NCBI GenBank assembly: GCA_963931255.1
Contig: OZ006972.1
Coordinates: forward strand, 372,001-436,000
Origin: CALUVN01 sp944323595
GTDB lineage: Bacteria > Cyanobacteriota > Vampirovibrionia > Gastranaerophilales > Gastranaerophilaceae
Direction: 5' to 3'
Length of the DNA: 64,000 nt
The notes under the pieces are model-generated. The model was not told the origin of the DNA and did not search any database. It worked only from the letters and a program-made list of their open reading frames with translations. The position numbers and the translations under genes were made by a program. Each line of letters begins with the position of its first letter. Within the stretch, counting starts at the first letter, position 1. Below, one piece after another: positions 49,731 to 59,091 of this stretch.

Positions 49731-51821
49731 ATGTCAAAAGTATCCGTAATTATCCCTGTTTATAATACAGACAAATATTTGAGAGAATGCATAGAAAGCG
49801 TAATATGTCAGACTCTTCAAGATATTGAAATCCTTTTAATTAACGACGGTTCTACTGATAATTCCGGAGAGATTTGTGATGAATACGCAAAAAAAGATTT
49901 AAGAATAAAAGTATTTCATCAGACAAACCTCGGAGTTTCTGCGGCAAGAAACAACGGTATAGATAATGCGGAGGGAGAATATTTATATTTTCTTGACTCT
50001 GACGACATGATTGGAGAAAACTTTTTGGAATTTGCTTATAATGTGGCAAAAGCAAATGACAGCGACTTAACTGTTTGCGACGACAGAAATTACCTCTTCC
50101 GACAGAGAAAAGATCTAATTGTGACTGCTACGTATGGAACTTTTGTAAAAAATGAATTCTTGAAATTGCATTCTGATATCAGATTCCCTTTGGGAATACA
50201 ACCTGCAGAAGACGGTGTTTTTTCTCATAAAATTTTCTTATTGACAGACAAAATTTCGTTCTGTAATAATGAATATTTTTACAGACAATATCCTGAACAA
50301 AATTCCAGAAATACACGCCGAAAACCTGAAATAATACTGGCACAACTGCCTGAAATATTTTCAGTTATGGAAGAGTTTTATGACAGGCATAACTTATGGG
50401 ATACACATTATTACAGCATCACAAAATTCCTTGAGAATGAATCTTTTTTAATCAGGGAAAACTTTGATGGATGGTCACTAAAAGAAAAAATAAAAATATA
50501 TAATTTTGCAATTAAATTTTTCAAAAAATATCTAAAAAAACGTCTGTCTAAAAGTCAGCTTTTTAAATTGAATTATGAATTCAGAAAACTTTTGTTTTCA
50601 ATAAATGGTTACACTTATGAATTCAATCGTTTATTGCATAGAACACCGTTTATACAAAATAATTATCTTGCATATCGTTTTTTAAAAGATAAATTTAAAA
50701 CAAGTCTTGATAAAAAAATTTATAAACTTATGCGCCAGAAAGCGCGCATAAAAATTGTATATCCATCAGAACAAAAATTTCTGAAGAATTTCTTTGATAA
50801 TATTGACGAAAACAAAGTGCTTGTTGTTGAAATGAATGATTGTCATAATGAAGTCATCCCGGGATATTTAAAATATTTGACAGAACTTGGTTATAAATGT
50901 GATGTCTTAATCGTAAGTAAAATATATCAGGATAATGTATTTTTTAATATCAAAAAAAATTTGTATGAAAATCTGTATAATGCAAGATACTTTATAATCC
51001 AAAAAATTCTTCAATCTCCGAAAGTTAAAAAATATAAAAAAATATTTATCACATCAAATTATATTTACACACCGGAATTTACTCTTACAGAGTTTAAAAA
51101 TCTACAAGGAAATAATAATATTCTATTTGTAGAACATAATATAAAATACATTTCTACTTCAAACATAGATAAATACAAATACATCTGTCTGAATAACTTC
51201 ACCAGAAAAGAACTTGAAAATCACATAGTTAATCCGCATTATTTCGGCGATATAACAATTACACAAAAAAATGAAAATATAACAAAATTTCTAATAGTAG
51301 GACGGGTTAAAAATTCCAGACAAAATTACTCTCTTATCACTGACACTATTAATAAGTTAAAAGCAAAAAACATTTTTAATTACAAAATTACTCTGGTAGG
51401 CTTTAACTGGGGTGGAGAAATTGACGGATATCTTCTGAGTGAAACCAACCTTGAATACAAAGGACGGTTAAATTTTAAAGATATGTATAAAGAAGTTGAA
51501 CAGGCAGATTTCTTCCTGACATTATTTGATGACAGCAATCCAAAACATGCTGAGTACAAAACGTCTGTAACATCAGGGCAAATACAGCTTATCTATGGAT
51601 TTTCAAAACCGACATTAATACAAAAAAGTTTTGCACCATATTATGGTTTTAATGAAAATAATGCAATACTTTATGAATCTAACGACAGTTTTACAGATGC
51701 AATAGAAAAATGTATAAAAATGCCGCAATCCGAATATCAAATTATCCAAAATAACCTGAAAACTTATACAGCCTCATTATATCAAAAATCGCTAAACAAT
51801 CTGAAAGGACTGATAGAATAA
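49731..51821 (+). CDS. glycosyltransferase, GT2 domain plus second C-terminal domain
   Basis: The ATG at 49731 gives 696 residues (MSKVSVIIPVYNTDKYLRECIESV). Residues 1-230 are a GT-A fold family 2 domain: LLINDGSTDNSGEICDEYAKKD, NLGVSAARNNGIDNAEGEYLYFLDSDDMI with the DSDD metal motif, and AEDGVF. Residues about 330-696 look like a separate GT-B-like region (LVVEMNDCHNEVIPGYLKYLTELGYKCDVLI, ITKFLIVGRVKNSRQN, DFFLTLFDDS), so the protein may be bifunctional. It overlaps the next gene by one base. Confidence 0.8.
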   Translation: MSKVSVIIPVYNTDKYLRECIESVICQTLQDIEILLINDGSTDNSGEICDEYAKKDLRIKVFHQTNLGVSAARNNGIDNAEGEYLYFLDSDDMIGENFLEFAYNVAKANDSDLTVCDDRNYLFRQRKDLIVTATYGTFVKNEFLKLHSDIRFPLGIQPAEDGVFSHKIFLLTDKISFCNNEYFYRQYPEQNSRNTRRKPEIILAQLPEIFSVMEEFYDRHNLWDTHYYSITKFLENESFLIRENFDGWSLKEKIKIYNFAIKFFKKYLKKRLSKSQLFKLNYEFRKLLFSINGYTYEFNRLLHRTPFIQNNYLAYRFLKDKFKTSLDKKIYKLMRQKARIKIVYPSEQKFLKNFFDNIDENKVLVVEMNDCHNEVIPGYLKYLTELGYKCDVLIVSKIYQDNVFFNIKKNLYENLYNARYFIIQKILQSPKVKKYKKIFITSNYIYTPEFTLTEFKNLQGNNNILFVEHNIKYISTSNIDKYKYICLNNFTRKELENHIVNPHYFGDITITQKNENITKFLIVGRVKNSRQNYSLITDTINKLKAKNIFNYKITLVGFNWGGEIDGYLLSETNLEYKGRLNFKDMYKEVEQADFFLTLFDDSNPKHAEYKTSVTSGQIQLIYGFSKPTLIQKSFAPYYGFNENNAILYESNDSFTDAIEKCIKMPQSEYQIIQNNLKTYTASLYQKSLNNLKGLIE

Positions 51822-52672
51822 TGGACAGCACTAAAATCCCTAAAATTATACATTACTTTTATGATAAAGATAAAAATATTTATGCAAAAGATAACAAGCC
51901 GCAGTTTAGAATGTGTTATACTTCCTGGAAAATGTTCTGTCCTGATTATGAAATTAAATTATGGCATGATAAAATGCCCGAATTTAAACAGATGCTGAAA
52001 CAGTCAAGATTTCTTCGTGAAGCATACAGGCTCAAAATCTGGGCTTTTGTTTCCGATTATGTAAGATTTTACGCGTTATATAACTATGGCGGTATTTATT
52101 TAGATACTGATGTCCAGTTACTCAAAAATCTTGATGAATTTCTTAATAATGATTTTTTTGCCTCAATATACGGCTGCATTACAACAAAAGATTATCTTGT
52201 AGAACCATCTCTTGCAGGCTCTGTAAAAGGTCATCCCCTTTTGAAAACTATACTTGAATATTATAACTCCGAAGCTGTCTTTGACGCCCATAACTTTATG
52301 CTGCCTGTAATATTCAGACAAATATTACAACAAAATAATCTGCTTCCGGATGTCGATAAATCTGCACTAAAATCTCTTAAAGCAATAGAAGACATTGACT
52401 TTGAAGAATACAAAACTCAAAAAATATACACAAATCAGAATATAACACTCTATCCAATGTTTTACTTTTGTCCGTCATGGGAATTCCACGGAGAAAAAAG
52501 TATACTGCCTGATACATACGCAATTCACTGGTGTCAGAGTTCCTGGTGGTTTAAACAAAAAGATAAAATTAAAATCTATGAACTAAAACATCTGTCGAAA
52601 GTTAAAGGACTGAAAAAATTATATAGAAAAATCAGAATATTTTTATATAAAATAGCTAATTCTTGTTATTAA
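51821..52672 (+). CDS. glycosyltransferase family 32-like
   Basis: A 283-residue protein with KIPKIIHYFYDKDKN at the start, RLKIWAFVSDYVRFYALYNYGGIYLDTDVQLLKNLDEF (the DxD motif in LDTDV) and a C-terminal AIHWCQSSW. These are features of GT32/OCH1-like and capsular polysaccharide sugar transferases. Translationally coupled to the GT2 gene (TAATG), so the two probably build one glycan. The 3' end overlaps the convergent PurH-like gene by 17 bp. Confidence 0.88.
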   Translation: MDSTKIPKIIHYFYDKDKNIYAKDNKPQFRMCYTSWKMFCPDYEIKLWHDKMPEFKQMLKQSRFLREAYRLKIWAFVSDYVRFYALYNYGGIYLDTDVQLLKNLDEFLNNDFFASIYGCITTKDYLVEPSLAGSVKGHPLLKTILEYYNSEAVFDAHNFMLPVIFRQILQQNNLLPDVDKSALKSLKAIEDIDFEEYKTQKIYTNQNITLYPMFYFCPSWEFHGEKSILPDTYAIHWCQSSWWFKQKDKIKIYELKHLSKVKGLKKLYRKIRIFLYKIANSCY

Positions 52673-53603
52673 TAATTCCTGTCATAACCATAGAAATATT
52701 ATATTTATCAGCAGCTTCTATAATTTTATAGTCTTTAATGCTTCCGCCGGACTGAATTATTAAACCTATACGTCCGAGCACTGCCGCATGTATACTGTCT
52801 TCAGCCGGAAGCCAATCGTCCGTCGCAAGTACAGCATTTTTAGCTTCGTCGCATGCAAGATTCAAAGCCCAGTCAACAGCAGCAAGTGATGTTGTCTGCC
52901 CCTGTGCAATTGCTATAGTCTTAAAATCTTTCGCTATGACAACAGCATTAGATTTTGCATGTTTTGCAACTTTCCATGCAAATATAGCATCTTCTATCTG
53001 CTCCGGCGTCGGCTTCTGTTTTGTAACAACCTTGAAAGTATCTTTATTAAGTTCACTCCTGTTAGCTTCCTGAACTAAAGTCCCGAATGGTGTTATTTTT
53101 ATTTCTTCATCAATATAATTTTTGTAGTCCTTTAACGGAGTGATAAGTTTTATAAGCTTTATTTCAGGATTATTTCTTAACAATTCTAAAGCTTGAGGTT
53201 CAAAATCAGGCGCAACAACTACGCTTACAGACATTGAATCTATATGCTTGGCTGAATCATAATCAACCATTGAAGAAAACCCTATTACGCCATAAAAAGA
53301 ACTTATCGGATCGCAATCAAAAGCTTTTGTGTATGCATCATAAGATGTTCTGCCTAATGCAACGCCGCAAGGCTTGCCGCGTTTTACAAAAGCAACAGCG
53401 TTTACATCATAAAATTCACTTATAATATTAAGCACCGCACTTAAATTTAAAACATCATTATATACTAATTCTTCACCGGATAAAAGATCAAAATCCACCA
53501 TGCGTGAAGATTTATAAACTGCAGCACGTTGATGCACATTTTCACCGTGTTCCAATTCTTTTATCAAAGACAGTTTAATAGTTTTTTCTTCCGGATAATT
53601 CAT
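52656..53603 (-). CDS. PurH-like AICAR transformylase-domain protein without IMP cyclohydrolase domain
   Basis: The ATG at 53603 (GAGGTAGGAATA upstream) gives 315 residues. The protein begins directly in the AICARFT domain (LEHGENVHQRAAVYKS) and lacks the roughly 200-residue N-terminal IMP cyclohydrolase part. Several residues that PurH enzymes keep are altered: VKHxxPCG is VKRGKPCG (catalytic His to Arg), GQMSRV is GQTTSL, and the C-terminal RHFRH is missing. Other blocks (SSFYGVIGF, VTKQKPTPEQIEDAIFAWKVAKHAKSNAVV, QSGGSIKD) are recognisable. It may not catalyse formyl transfer, or may need a separate partner. Confidence 0.8.
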   Translation of the reverse strand: MNYPEEKTIKLSLIKELEHGENVHQRAAVYKSSRMVDFDLLSGEELVYNDVLNLSAVLNIISEFYDVNAVAFVKRGKPCGVALGRTSYDAYTKAFDCDPISSFYGVIGFSSMVDYDSAKHIDSMSVSVVVAPDFEPQALELLRNNPEIKLIKLITPLKDYKNYIDEEIKITPFGTLVQEANRSELNKDTFKVVTKQKPTPEQIEDAIFAWKVAKHAKSNAVVIAKDFKTIAIAQGQTTSLAAVDWALNLACDEAKNAVLATDDWLPAEDSIHAAVLGRIGLIIQSGGSIKDYKIIEAADKYNISMVMTGIINNKN

Positions 53604-53766
53604 TATTCCTACCTCGTATATACTTCGTTTTAATAATTTAACACAAAAAAACATTTTCGCAACTTAGCATTTTGTAACTATTTATGCCAATAACAGGAAT
53701 AATTGTTGAAATAATTTTTTGTCTTTACTATAATTCTTTTTGTTAGAATAAAAAATAGAGGATAAA

Positions 53767-54414
53767 ATGGCAAGTAATAGAATAACAGAAGGCGTTGGAA
53801 AAAAAATAGTAGAAGCATTAAAAAAACAATCAGATATAGAAATTATTCCTGTACCTGAATCACATTTTAATACTCAAGCCTCTGCAGAACAAAATTCTGA
53901 CGTTGAATTTGTTGAACCTCAGGAAGAAAATGTACAGCCTGAATTAACTTTTGAAGAAGCAAGCTATTCTGAACAACCGTCCTTTAATCCTCCGCCTGTA
54001 ATGCCGCAGCCGCAAATATCACGACCGGTTTATACTCAGCCTGCTGCAATGAATACAGGTTATGCACCAAACTCTATGGAAAATATTTCTAACGACCTTG
54101 ACGGTTTTGAAATCCCTACAAATGTCGCGGTGTTAAAACAACTAATTTCAAAATTGCCGTCAGGAGTCACAAAACAAACCGGAGCTCAAATTATTAAACA
54201 AACTATGGAAGCTCTCGGTATTTCTATGACCAGTGTACTTCAGGAAGCACAACAGGTTCAGGAAGGTTTGAACAACTCCGCTAGAGATTGCCAGACAACT
54301 ATTATTGAGTACAGAAAACAAATTAATCTGCTAGAAAAACAAGCACAAAAATATCAAAGACAATATGCTGCTTTAAACGATATTATCAGTTTATTCATTC
54401 AAACTTCTCACTAA
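53767..54414 (+). CDS. hypothetical protein with disordered middle and C-terminal coiled coil
   Basis: A 215-residue soluble protein with GAGGATAAA before the ATG. Residues 1-30 are helical and basic (RITEGVGKKIVEALKKQ), residues about 45-110 are Pro/Gln-rich and probably disordered, and residues about 120-210 form helices ending in a coiled coil (DCQTTIIEYRKQINLLEKQAQKYQRQYAALNDI). I recognise no family. It converges with the 54526-57581 group and may be functionally tied to it, but nothing proves this. Confidence 0.65.
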   Translation: MASNRITEGVGKKIVEALKKQSDIEIIPVPESHFNTQASAEQNSDVEFVEPQEENVQPELTFEEASYSEQPSFNPPPVMPQPQISRPVYTQPAAMNTGYAPNSMENISNDLDGFEIPTNVAVLKQLISKLPSGVTKQTGAQIIKQTMEALGISMTSVLQEAQQVQEGLNNSARDCQTTIIEYRKQINLLEKQAQKYQRQYAALNDIISLFIQTSH

Positions 54415-54477
54415 TAGAAAGCAGTAAGAACTAAGACTTTCAGGCATTCTGAATTTGTAATACAGATGCTGAAATTA

Positions 54478-54501
54478 TTTGCGAAAAAATATATTCGCAA
54501 T
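54478..54501. terminator. possible hairpin between convergent genes
   Basis: TTATTTGCGAA is followed by its near complement TTCGCAATAA around an A/T loop. There is no clear T-run, so the terminator role is only likely from position. Confidence 0.35.
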
Positions 54502-54525
54502 AAGCCATTATTTATATTTAGACTA

Positions 54526-54861
54526 CTAACCGCCTAAATTATAACTGAATGATCTTGAAATATTGCTTGTTAATCTGCCTTTAACGGATTGAAGTTCAGA
54601 TTCGACCATTCGTAATTTAATTTGATATTGTTGCGATTGCTGTTCTAATTTTTGTTCCAAAAGTTTTAATTTAGCCTGACGCTGATTTAAAGTTTTCATT
54701 ACAGGAGAATCCGGATCGTAATCAGTACCGACCTGCATCAGGTCACTTGCTGATTGAGCCAGTGACATTTTTGACTGTGTAACAAGCTGGATTTTGTATT
54801 CCAAATCGAACTTGAGATTAGTCAAATACTGAGTTCTGATTGTATCGGTAATAACACCCAT
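54526..54861 (-). CDS. small coiled-coil protein, unknown
   Basis: A 111-residue protein with GGCAGGAAAAA before the ATG. Residues 5-40 and 58-100 are helical with heptad character (NQRQAKLKLLEQKLEQQSQQYQIKLRMVESELQSVKGRL), ending in SRSFSYNLGG. Size and coiled-coil form fit small type III-type substrates, needle-like subunits or chaperones, but I see no defining motif. It is transcribed with the next genes upstream (54874-57581 group), 12 bp apart from the 90-aa gene. Confidence 0.65.
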   Translation of the reverse strand: MGVITDTIRTQYLTNLKFDLEYKIQLVTQSKMSLAQSASDLMQVGTDYDPDSPVMKTLNQRQAKLKLLEQKLEQQSQQYQIKLRMVESELQSVKGRLTSNISRSFSYNLGG

Positions 54862-54873
54862 TTTTTCCTGCCT

Positions 54874-55146
54874 TTATCTGGTTGTGTTCAGGTTATTACC
54901 CCTCAAAAAGCTGTGCTGGTTGTTTTCTGCAATTAATTGTTCCATTTTATGGAACTGGTGCCTGTGATAATTCAATCTGTATTGGGCCATTTTCAGTTTT
55001 TTCTTCATTGTAAGAAAGTCTTTAATACCGTCTACTATTGAATTCATCAAAGCTTTTATCGGGCTTTTCCTGATGATGAAATTCTTTGAATAGATAAGGA
55101 AGTCTAACAACCTTTTCATATTCGTCTCTAAAGTATCTCGAAGCAT
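54874..55146 (-). CDS. small basic helical protein, unknown
   Basis: A 90-residue protein with AAGGAGAAAT before the ATG, rich in Lys and Arg (KNFIIRKSPIKALMNSIVDGIKDFLTMKKKLKMAQYRLNYHRHQF) and ending in an Asn/Gly tail. No signal peptide, no known motif. It directly precedes the 111-aa coiled-coil gene. Confidence 0.6.
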   Translation of the reverse strand: MLRDTLETNMKRLLDFLIYSKNFIIRKSPIKALMNSIVDGIKDFLTMKKKLKMAQYRLNYHRHQFHKMEQLIAENNQHSFLRGNNLNTTR

Positions 55147-55418
55147 ATTTCTCCTTTACACTTTAGACCTACATGTATATTAAAACAAGTCGCGCCCGAT
55201 AATTGCTTATTTTGTAACAATCAGCTTAACATGTCTTAATCTTTCAGTCCTCAGCTGTTATGTACTCATTATATTTAACGGCAGACTTTTTAGGAACTTT
55301 AAAAAAATCCGGCAAAATCTCTCTATTTTTAATAAAATTTTACAATAAAATTAAAATACTGCCAAATATTATATCTTGAAATATGACTAAAACTAAATGA
55401 ATAAAACTTCTATCTAAA
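55147..55418. other. intergenic region, nothing recognised
   Basis: About 270 bp of A+T-rich sequence upstream of the 90-aa gene. It probably holds that gene's promoter and the end of the 55419 gene's transcript, but I find no clear box, repeat or RNA. Confidence 0.4.
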
Positions 55419-56234
55419 TTACAAGTTTTGAATAGCTTTACTATCACCGTCAATAGATTCTTTGAGCATCTTTTTAACAACATCGCCCTGAGTATCAAGC
55501 ATTTTGCAAACAGTTTCGATATTTCTTACTTTGTTTGACAGGATAACATCGGCGTTAGAGGTAATTTTACCTGTAACATTCTGATAAGCAGCCAGAGCGG
55601 CAGACGTTGTACCTTGCATCAAGTTACCCATAACAAGTGCCGGCAAACCATATTCACCCAAATATGGTGCTGCTGCCTGCATTATACCGCCCCATCCGGA
55701 TATTACACTCGCTAAAGGCAGTACAATATTTTTGCCGACAAATCCGTAACCGTTTGCAGTACCGACACCGTAAGCAGCAGCGCTTGCAATATCCGCGATT
55801 CCGCCCATACTTGATGCCCCGCCTGTTACATATCCGTCTGAACCCCAGCCAGTCATTAACCCTGCAGCGCCGCCTGTTGAATACCCGTCAAGCCCCCACG
55901 ACACAGGTGCAGCCCCGCCCGGAAACCCTGAATAGTTATACAAAGAATCTATACCGTAAGAGCTTCCGCCTGAATAAGGTGAACTATACGAGGTACCTGC
56001 TACGTTCATAGCCTCTGACGCGCCGAACACATGTGCAAATGATGACGGAGCCAGCATACTCGCCAAATTATACAAAAATCCGCCGGTAGTTTCAAAACCT
56101 GTACCCATCCCGCTGCCTGATACTGTCAGGTCTCGCAGTCTGTCGTATGTTTCAAATAACTGTGCCTTCGCATCACCGCTTGCGGAACCGTATTTGTTTG
56201 CTATTACCAAATAACTATCGTTTTTGTATGACAT
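55419..56234 (-). CDS. Gly/Ser/Ala-rich hypothetical protein
   Basis: A 271-residue protein with AAGAGGTACTT before the ATG and no N-terminal signal peptide. Residues 40-190 are rich in Gly, Ser, Ala and Tyr with short recurring pieces (YSTGGAAGLMTGWGSDGYVTGGASSMGG). The C-terminal 70 residues are helical (NKVRNIETVCKMLDTQGDVVKKMLKESIDGD). A signal-less, glycine-rich protein near export genes could be a substrate of a type III-type machine, but this is a guess. It follows the 434-aa gene in one direction. Confidence 0.6.
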   Translation of the reverse strand: MSYKNDSYLVIANKYGSASGDAKAQLFETYDRLRDLTVSGSGMGTGFETTGGFLYNLASMLAPSSFAHVFGASEAMNVAGTSYSSPYSGGSSYGIDSLYNYSGFPGGAAPVSWGLDGYSTGGAAGLMTGWGSDGYVTGGASSMGGIADIASAAAYGVGTANGYGFVGKNIVLPLASVISGWGGIMQAAAPYLGEYGLPALVMGNLMQGTTSAALAAYQNVTGKITSNADVILSNKVRNIETVCKMLDTQGDVVKKMLKESIDGDSKAIQNL

Positions 56235-56276
56235 AAGTACCTCTTAATATAATCGCTTTTAACAAGGTTTTTAACT

Positions 56277-57581
56277 CTATTCGAAAGTTTTGAATGTAGA
56301 TTCGATGTTCTTTTCAATAACTTTCTTGACGGCTTCCATTTCTGTCTGGAGTGCATCCTGTTCTGTATCAAGCTGACGCAGTCTCAATTCAAGAGTTCTG
56401 TCCTCTTGCTGGATGATTTCTGTCTGCGCGTTGATGTCCTGAATTTGTTTTTCATAAGATTCCATATCGTATGTGTACTGGTTCATCGCATCCTGATATG
56501 CAGCCTCATCCGTAATTGTTTCTGTGTGCAGCGGATATACAGCCGATGAATCTTCAAAATTGATTGATGTCCAACGTCCTGAACCATCAATTTCTATCAT
56601 GGCTTTTTCTGTACGTTCAATCTTTGTTTTTACATCTTTTGCTTCATAAAATATTAGCTTATCCTGATTTTCTGTCGGATATTGAGGATCGATAGGTGAC
56701 ATATAACTATTGTACAAATCTTCTTTTGTGGCAAAATAAGTTACATCACCGTCATCCCAGCAGTAAATATCTTCTACATCGGCACTGGCAATTGCTTCAT
56801 CAGGCCAATCCTTACAAATTTGTTCGTATGCAGCAGCAAGCATTTTATCAGTAGGATCATATTGATATAATTCATGGTTACCAACAGAACCAGGAATACT
56901 AGCATCAATAGTATAATCATCAATATCTGCGGCACCACCTGTTACATCTGCGGTATTTAAGAAGTGGTATACCCCATCATCATCTCTGTAATAAGATAAG
57001 TCTTCTTTATTAAATTCTACAGGAGGAGTTTGACTTTCACCGCTTGCAGCAAGTTTATTATATGCATTTTGTAAATCAGGATGAAGAGCTTCTTCATCCT
57101 CAGTCTGCGGGTATTCATAAACCTGATTGCCGTCAACATAATATACCCCGTCAACTTCATTCAAACCCGGTCCGTCTTCGGTTTGTGCATCCGGATCTGG
57201 GTTGCGGGTAAGGGTATTTGTTGAAATTGTTTCCTCTAACTTAACCTGAGGATTTCTCAATTTGTTCTGAATACCAGTGAAAACGTCCGCCCAGTGGTAG
57301 TGAGTAACCAGATAGTTATATCCGTCCGGATCTTCGATTAATTCGTGCATATCGGTGATAGTTTCTGCATAAACACCGTCTTCATAAGAATATTGTACAG
57401 TTGTAAAATCTGAAGTACTTGGTGCGGTAGGAACTTCTAACGCCAAAAGCTGGTTAAAAAGGTTCGCGCTCTGGTTTGCTAACGCTGTACGTGCCTGGTT
57501 AACCTGTTGTCCTTCATACTCAACGTTTGTCTTTCTTGCCGTCAAGCCTAAATATCTTGCTTGTGATGCTGCCATACCCAT
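56277..57581 (-). CDS. axial-like hypothetical protein with N- and C-terminal helices
   Basis: The ATG at 57581, with AAGGAG eight bases upstream, gives 434 residues (MGMAASQARYLGLTARKTNVEYEGQQVNQARTAL...). N-terminal residues 1-50 and C-terminal residues about 375-434 (EKQIQDINAQTEIIQQEDRTLELRLRQLDTEQDALQTEMEAVKKVIEKN...) are helical with heptads, and between them lies an acidic, Tyr-rich domain with DGVYYVDGNQVYEYP and DGVYHFLN pieces. Helical ends that could pair are a feature of flagellar axial proteins and type III needle/translocator components. There is no signal peptide. The identity is unknown; the export link is an inference. Confidence 0.65.
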   Translation of the reverse strand: MGMAASQARYLGLTARKTNVEYEGQQVNQARTALANQSANLFNQLLALEVPTAPSTSDFTTVQYSYEDGVYAETITDMHELIEDPDGYNYLVTHYHWADVFTGIQNKLRNPQVKLEETISTNTLTRNPDPDAQTEDGPGLNEVDGVYYVDGNQVYEYPQTEDEEALHPDLQNAYNKLAASGESQTPPVEFNKEDLSYYRDDDGVYHFLNTADVTGGAADIDDYTIDASIPGSVGNHELYQYDPTDKMLAAAYEQICKDWPDEAIASADVEDIYCWDDGDVTYFATKEDLYNSYMSPIDPQYPTENQDKLIFYEAKDVKTKIERTEKAMIEIDGSGRWTSINFEDSSAVYPLHTETITDEAAYQDAMNQYTYDMESYEKQIQDINAQTEIIQQEDRTLELRLRQLDTEQDALQTEMEAVKKVIEKNIESTFKTFE

Positions 57582-57766
57582 ATGCAACTCTCCTTCATTA
57601 ATATATATTTCTACCTTTTTACTATCTTCTTAATGACTTTTTTTGCAAAGTCAATATTTCTACAATAAATTATACGGTAATATTAAGTTTTTTATACAAT
57701 AGAACAAATAAAAATCATTCATTTATACTAGATAAATTATATGAAATCATACAAATGCATAATAAG

Positions 57767-57800
57767 AGACCGCCGATAGATATCGGCGGTCCCATTTTTT
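57767..57800 (-). terminator. terminator downstream of rpsA
   Basis: GACCGCCGATA and TATCGGCGGTC form a strong 11-bp stem with a 2-nt loop. On the minus strand the following sequence (TCTTATTAT) is only weakly T-rich; on the plus strand a T-run follows. Confidence 0.6.
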
Positions 57801-57812
57801 ATATATAGCCAT

Positions 57813-58901
57813 TTATTCTGCAGACGTATTTGTTTCTTCTTCATGCTTAGCTTCAGGTTCATTAACCGTAAGAGCAATTCTCTTATCTGTCGGATTGAAC
57901 TTTAATATATAAGTCATAACTTTATCACCGACCTGCAATATATTTGAATTTTTATTTTGCAATTCAACAACTTCGTTATGCGGAAGAAGAGCTTCTACAC
58001 CCGGGAACACTTCTACAAATGCACCGAAATGTTTAATTCTGGTGATAGTACCTTCAACTTTGTCGCCTTCTTTAATTTGTTTTTCAGCCTCAACCCACGG
58101 ATCCGGCTCGAGATTTTTCAAACTTAAAGACACACGTTGTTTGTCATGGTCGACAGCAATAACTTCTACGTCAATCTTGTCTCCGACTTTAAGAATATCA
58201 GTCGGATGGTCAATCCATCTCCATGACAATTGTGAAAGCGGAAGCAGACCGTCTATACCACCCAGATCAATAAATGCACCGAAGTCTGTAATTCTGACTA
58301 CATCCCCTTTAACGATTTGTCCTGGTTCAATTTGTGAGAATACATTCTTTCTTGCTTCAACAGCACTATCATCATAAACTTTCTTATTAGAAAGAATAAA
58401 GTTATTTTGTTGTGCATCAAGTGTCAATATTTTCAATTCAATTTTGCCGCCGACTTCAAGCTCAGTCTCTTTAACTCTGAGCTGGCTGGACGGAACAAAT
58501 CCGCGAACACCTGAAACTTCGACAAGAACACCGCCTTTAACTATACCGGCAATAGTACCGAGAATAGTTTCATCTGCAGCTTTAACATTTTCAAGTTCTT
58601 TCCACGCATAAGCAAAATCTACACGTTTACGGGAAAGTAAAAATTTACCGTCTTCATCTTCTTCGCGAATAATTAAAAATTCATATTCTTCGCCTTTGTG
58701 GAATTTATCTTCCAATTTTTCATTTTTATCTACGGCTTCTTTTTCAGGAACGATTGCTATTGTTTTTGCACCAATATCAACCATTACACCTGAACCATCA
58801 AACCCGCAAACAATACCTTTTACTAAATCACCTTTTTGAAATTTGTAATCATACTTTTTCAATAACTCTTCAAAATCCATATCTTTTTCTATAGATGCCA
58901 T
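57813..58901 (-). CDS. rpsA: 30S ribosomal protein S1 (four S1 domains)
   Basis: A 362-residue protein with four S1/OB repeats, of which the third and fourth are clearest: GQIVKGDVVRITDFGAFIDLGGIDGLLPLSQLSW and GDKVEGTITRIKHFGAFVEVFPGVEALLPHNEV. The first (KGDLVKGIVCGFDGSGVMVDIGAKTIAIVP) and second (ILGTIAGIVKGGVLVEVSGVRGFVPSSQL) are also seen. It is shorter than six-domain E. coli S1, like cyanobacterial forms. It binds mRNA during initiation. The start has AGAGGAACAGAAAAA. Confidence 0.92.
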   Translation of the reverse strand: MASIEKDMDFEELLKKYDYKFQKGDLVKGIVCGFDGSGVMVDIGAKTIAIVPEKEAVDKNEKLEDKFHKGEEYEFLIIREEDEDGKFLLSRKRVDFAYAWKELENVKAADETILGTIAGIVKGGVLVEVSGVRGFVPSSQLRVKETELEVGGKIELKILTLDAQQNNFILSNKKVYDDSAVEARKNVFSQIEPGQIVKGDVVRITDFGAFIDLGGIDGLLPLSQLSWRWIDHPTDILKVGDKIDVEVIAVDHDKQRVSLSLKNLEPDPWVEAEKQIKEGDKVEGTITRIKHFGAFVEVFPGVEALLPHNEVVELQNKNSNILQVGDKVMTYILKFNPTDKRIALTVNEPEAKHEEETNTSAE

Positions 58902-58948
58902 TTTTTCTGTTCCTCTGAAACTATCTATTTAACTATTTTATGACATGT

Positions 58949-58977
58949 ATTTTATCAGACGATTGGCAATCTGTAAA
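58949..58977 (-). promoter_or_regulatory. rpsA promoter
   Basis: On the minus strand TTTACA (58977-58972), 17 bp and TAAAAT (58954-58949). The start would lie near 58941, giving a 40-nt leader. Confidence 0.6.
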
Positions 58978-59035
58978 GGTTTATTAACATTGCGTAACAT
59001 TACTTAAAAGTATATTGAACTTAATAAATTATACT

Positions 59036-59073
59036 AAAAGGACTGTATAGTGTACATTTACGCCATACAGTCC
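59036..59073 (-). terminator. valS terminator
   Basis: GGACTGTAT and ATACAGTCC (59040-59048 with 59065-59073) form a 9-bp stem. On the minus strand it is followed by TTTTAG, so it ends the valS transcript. Confidence 0.7.
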
Positions 59074-59091
59074 AATAATTAAGAAATGTTG

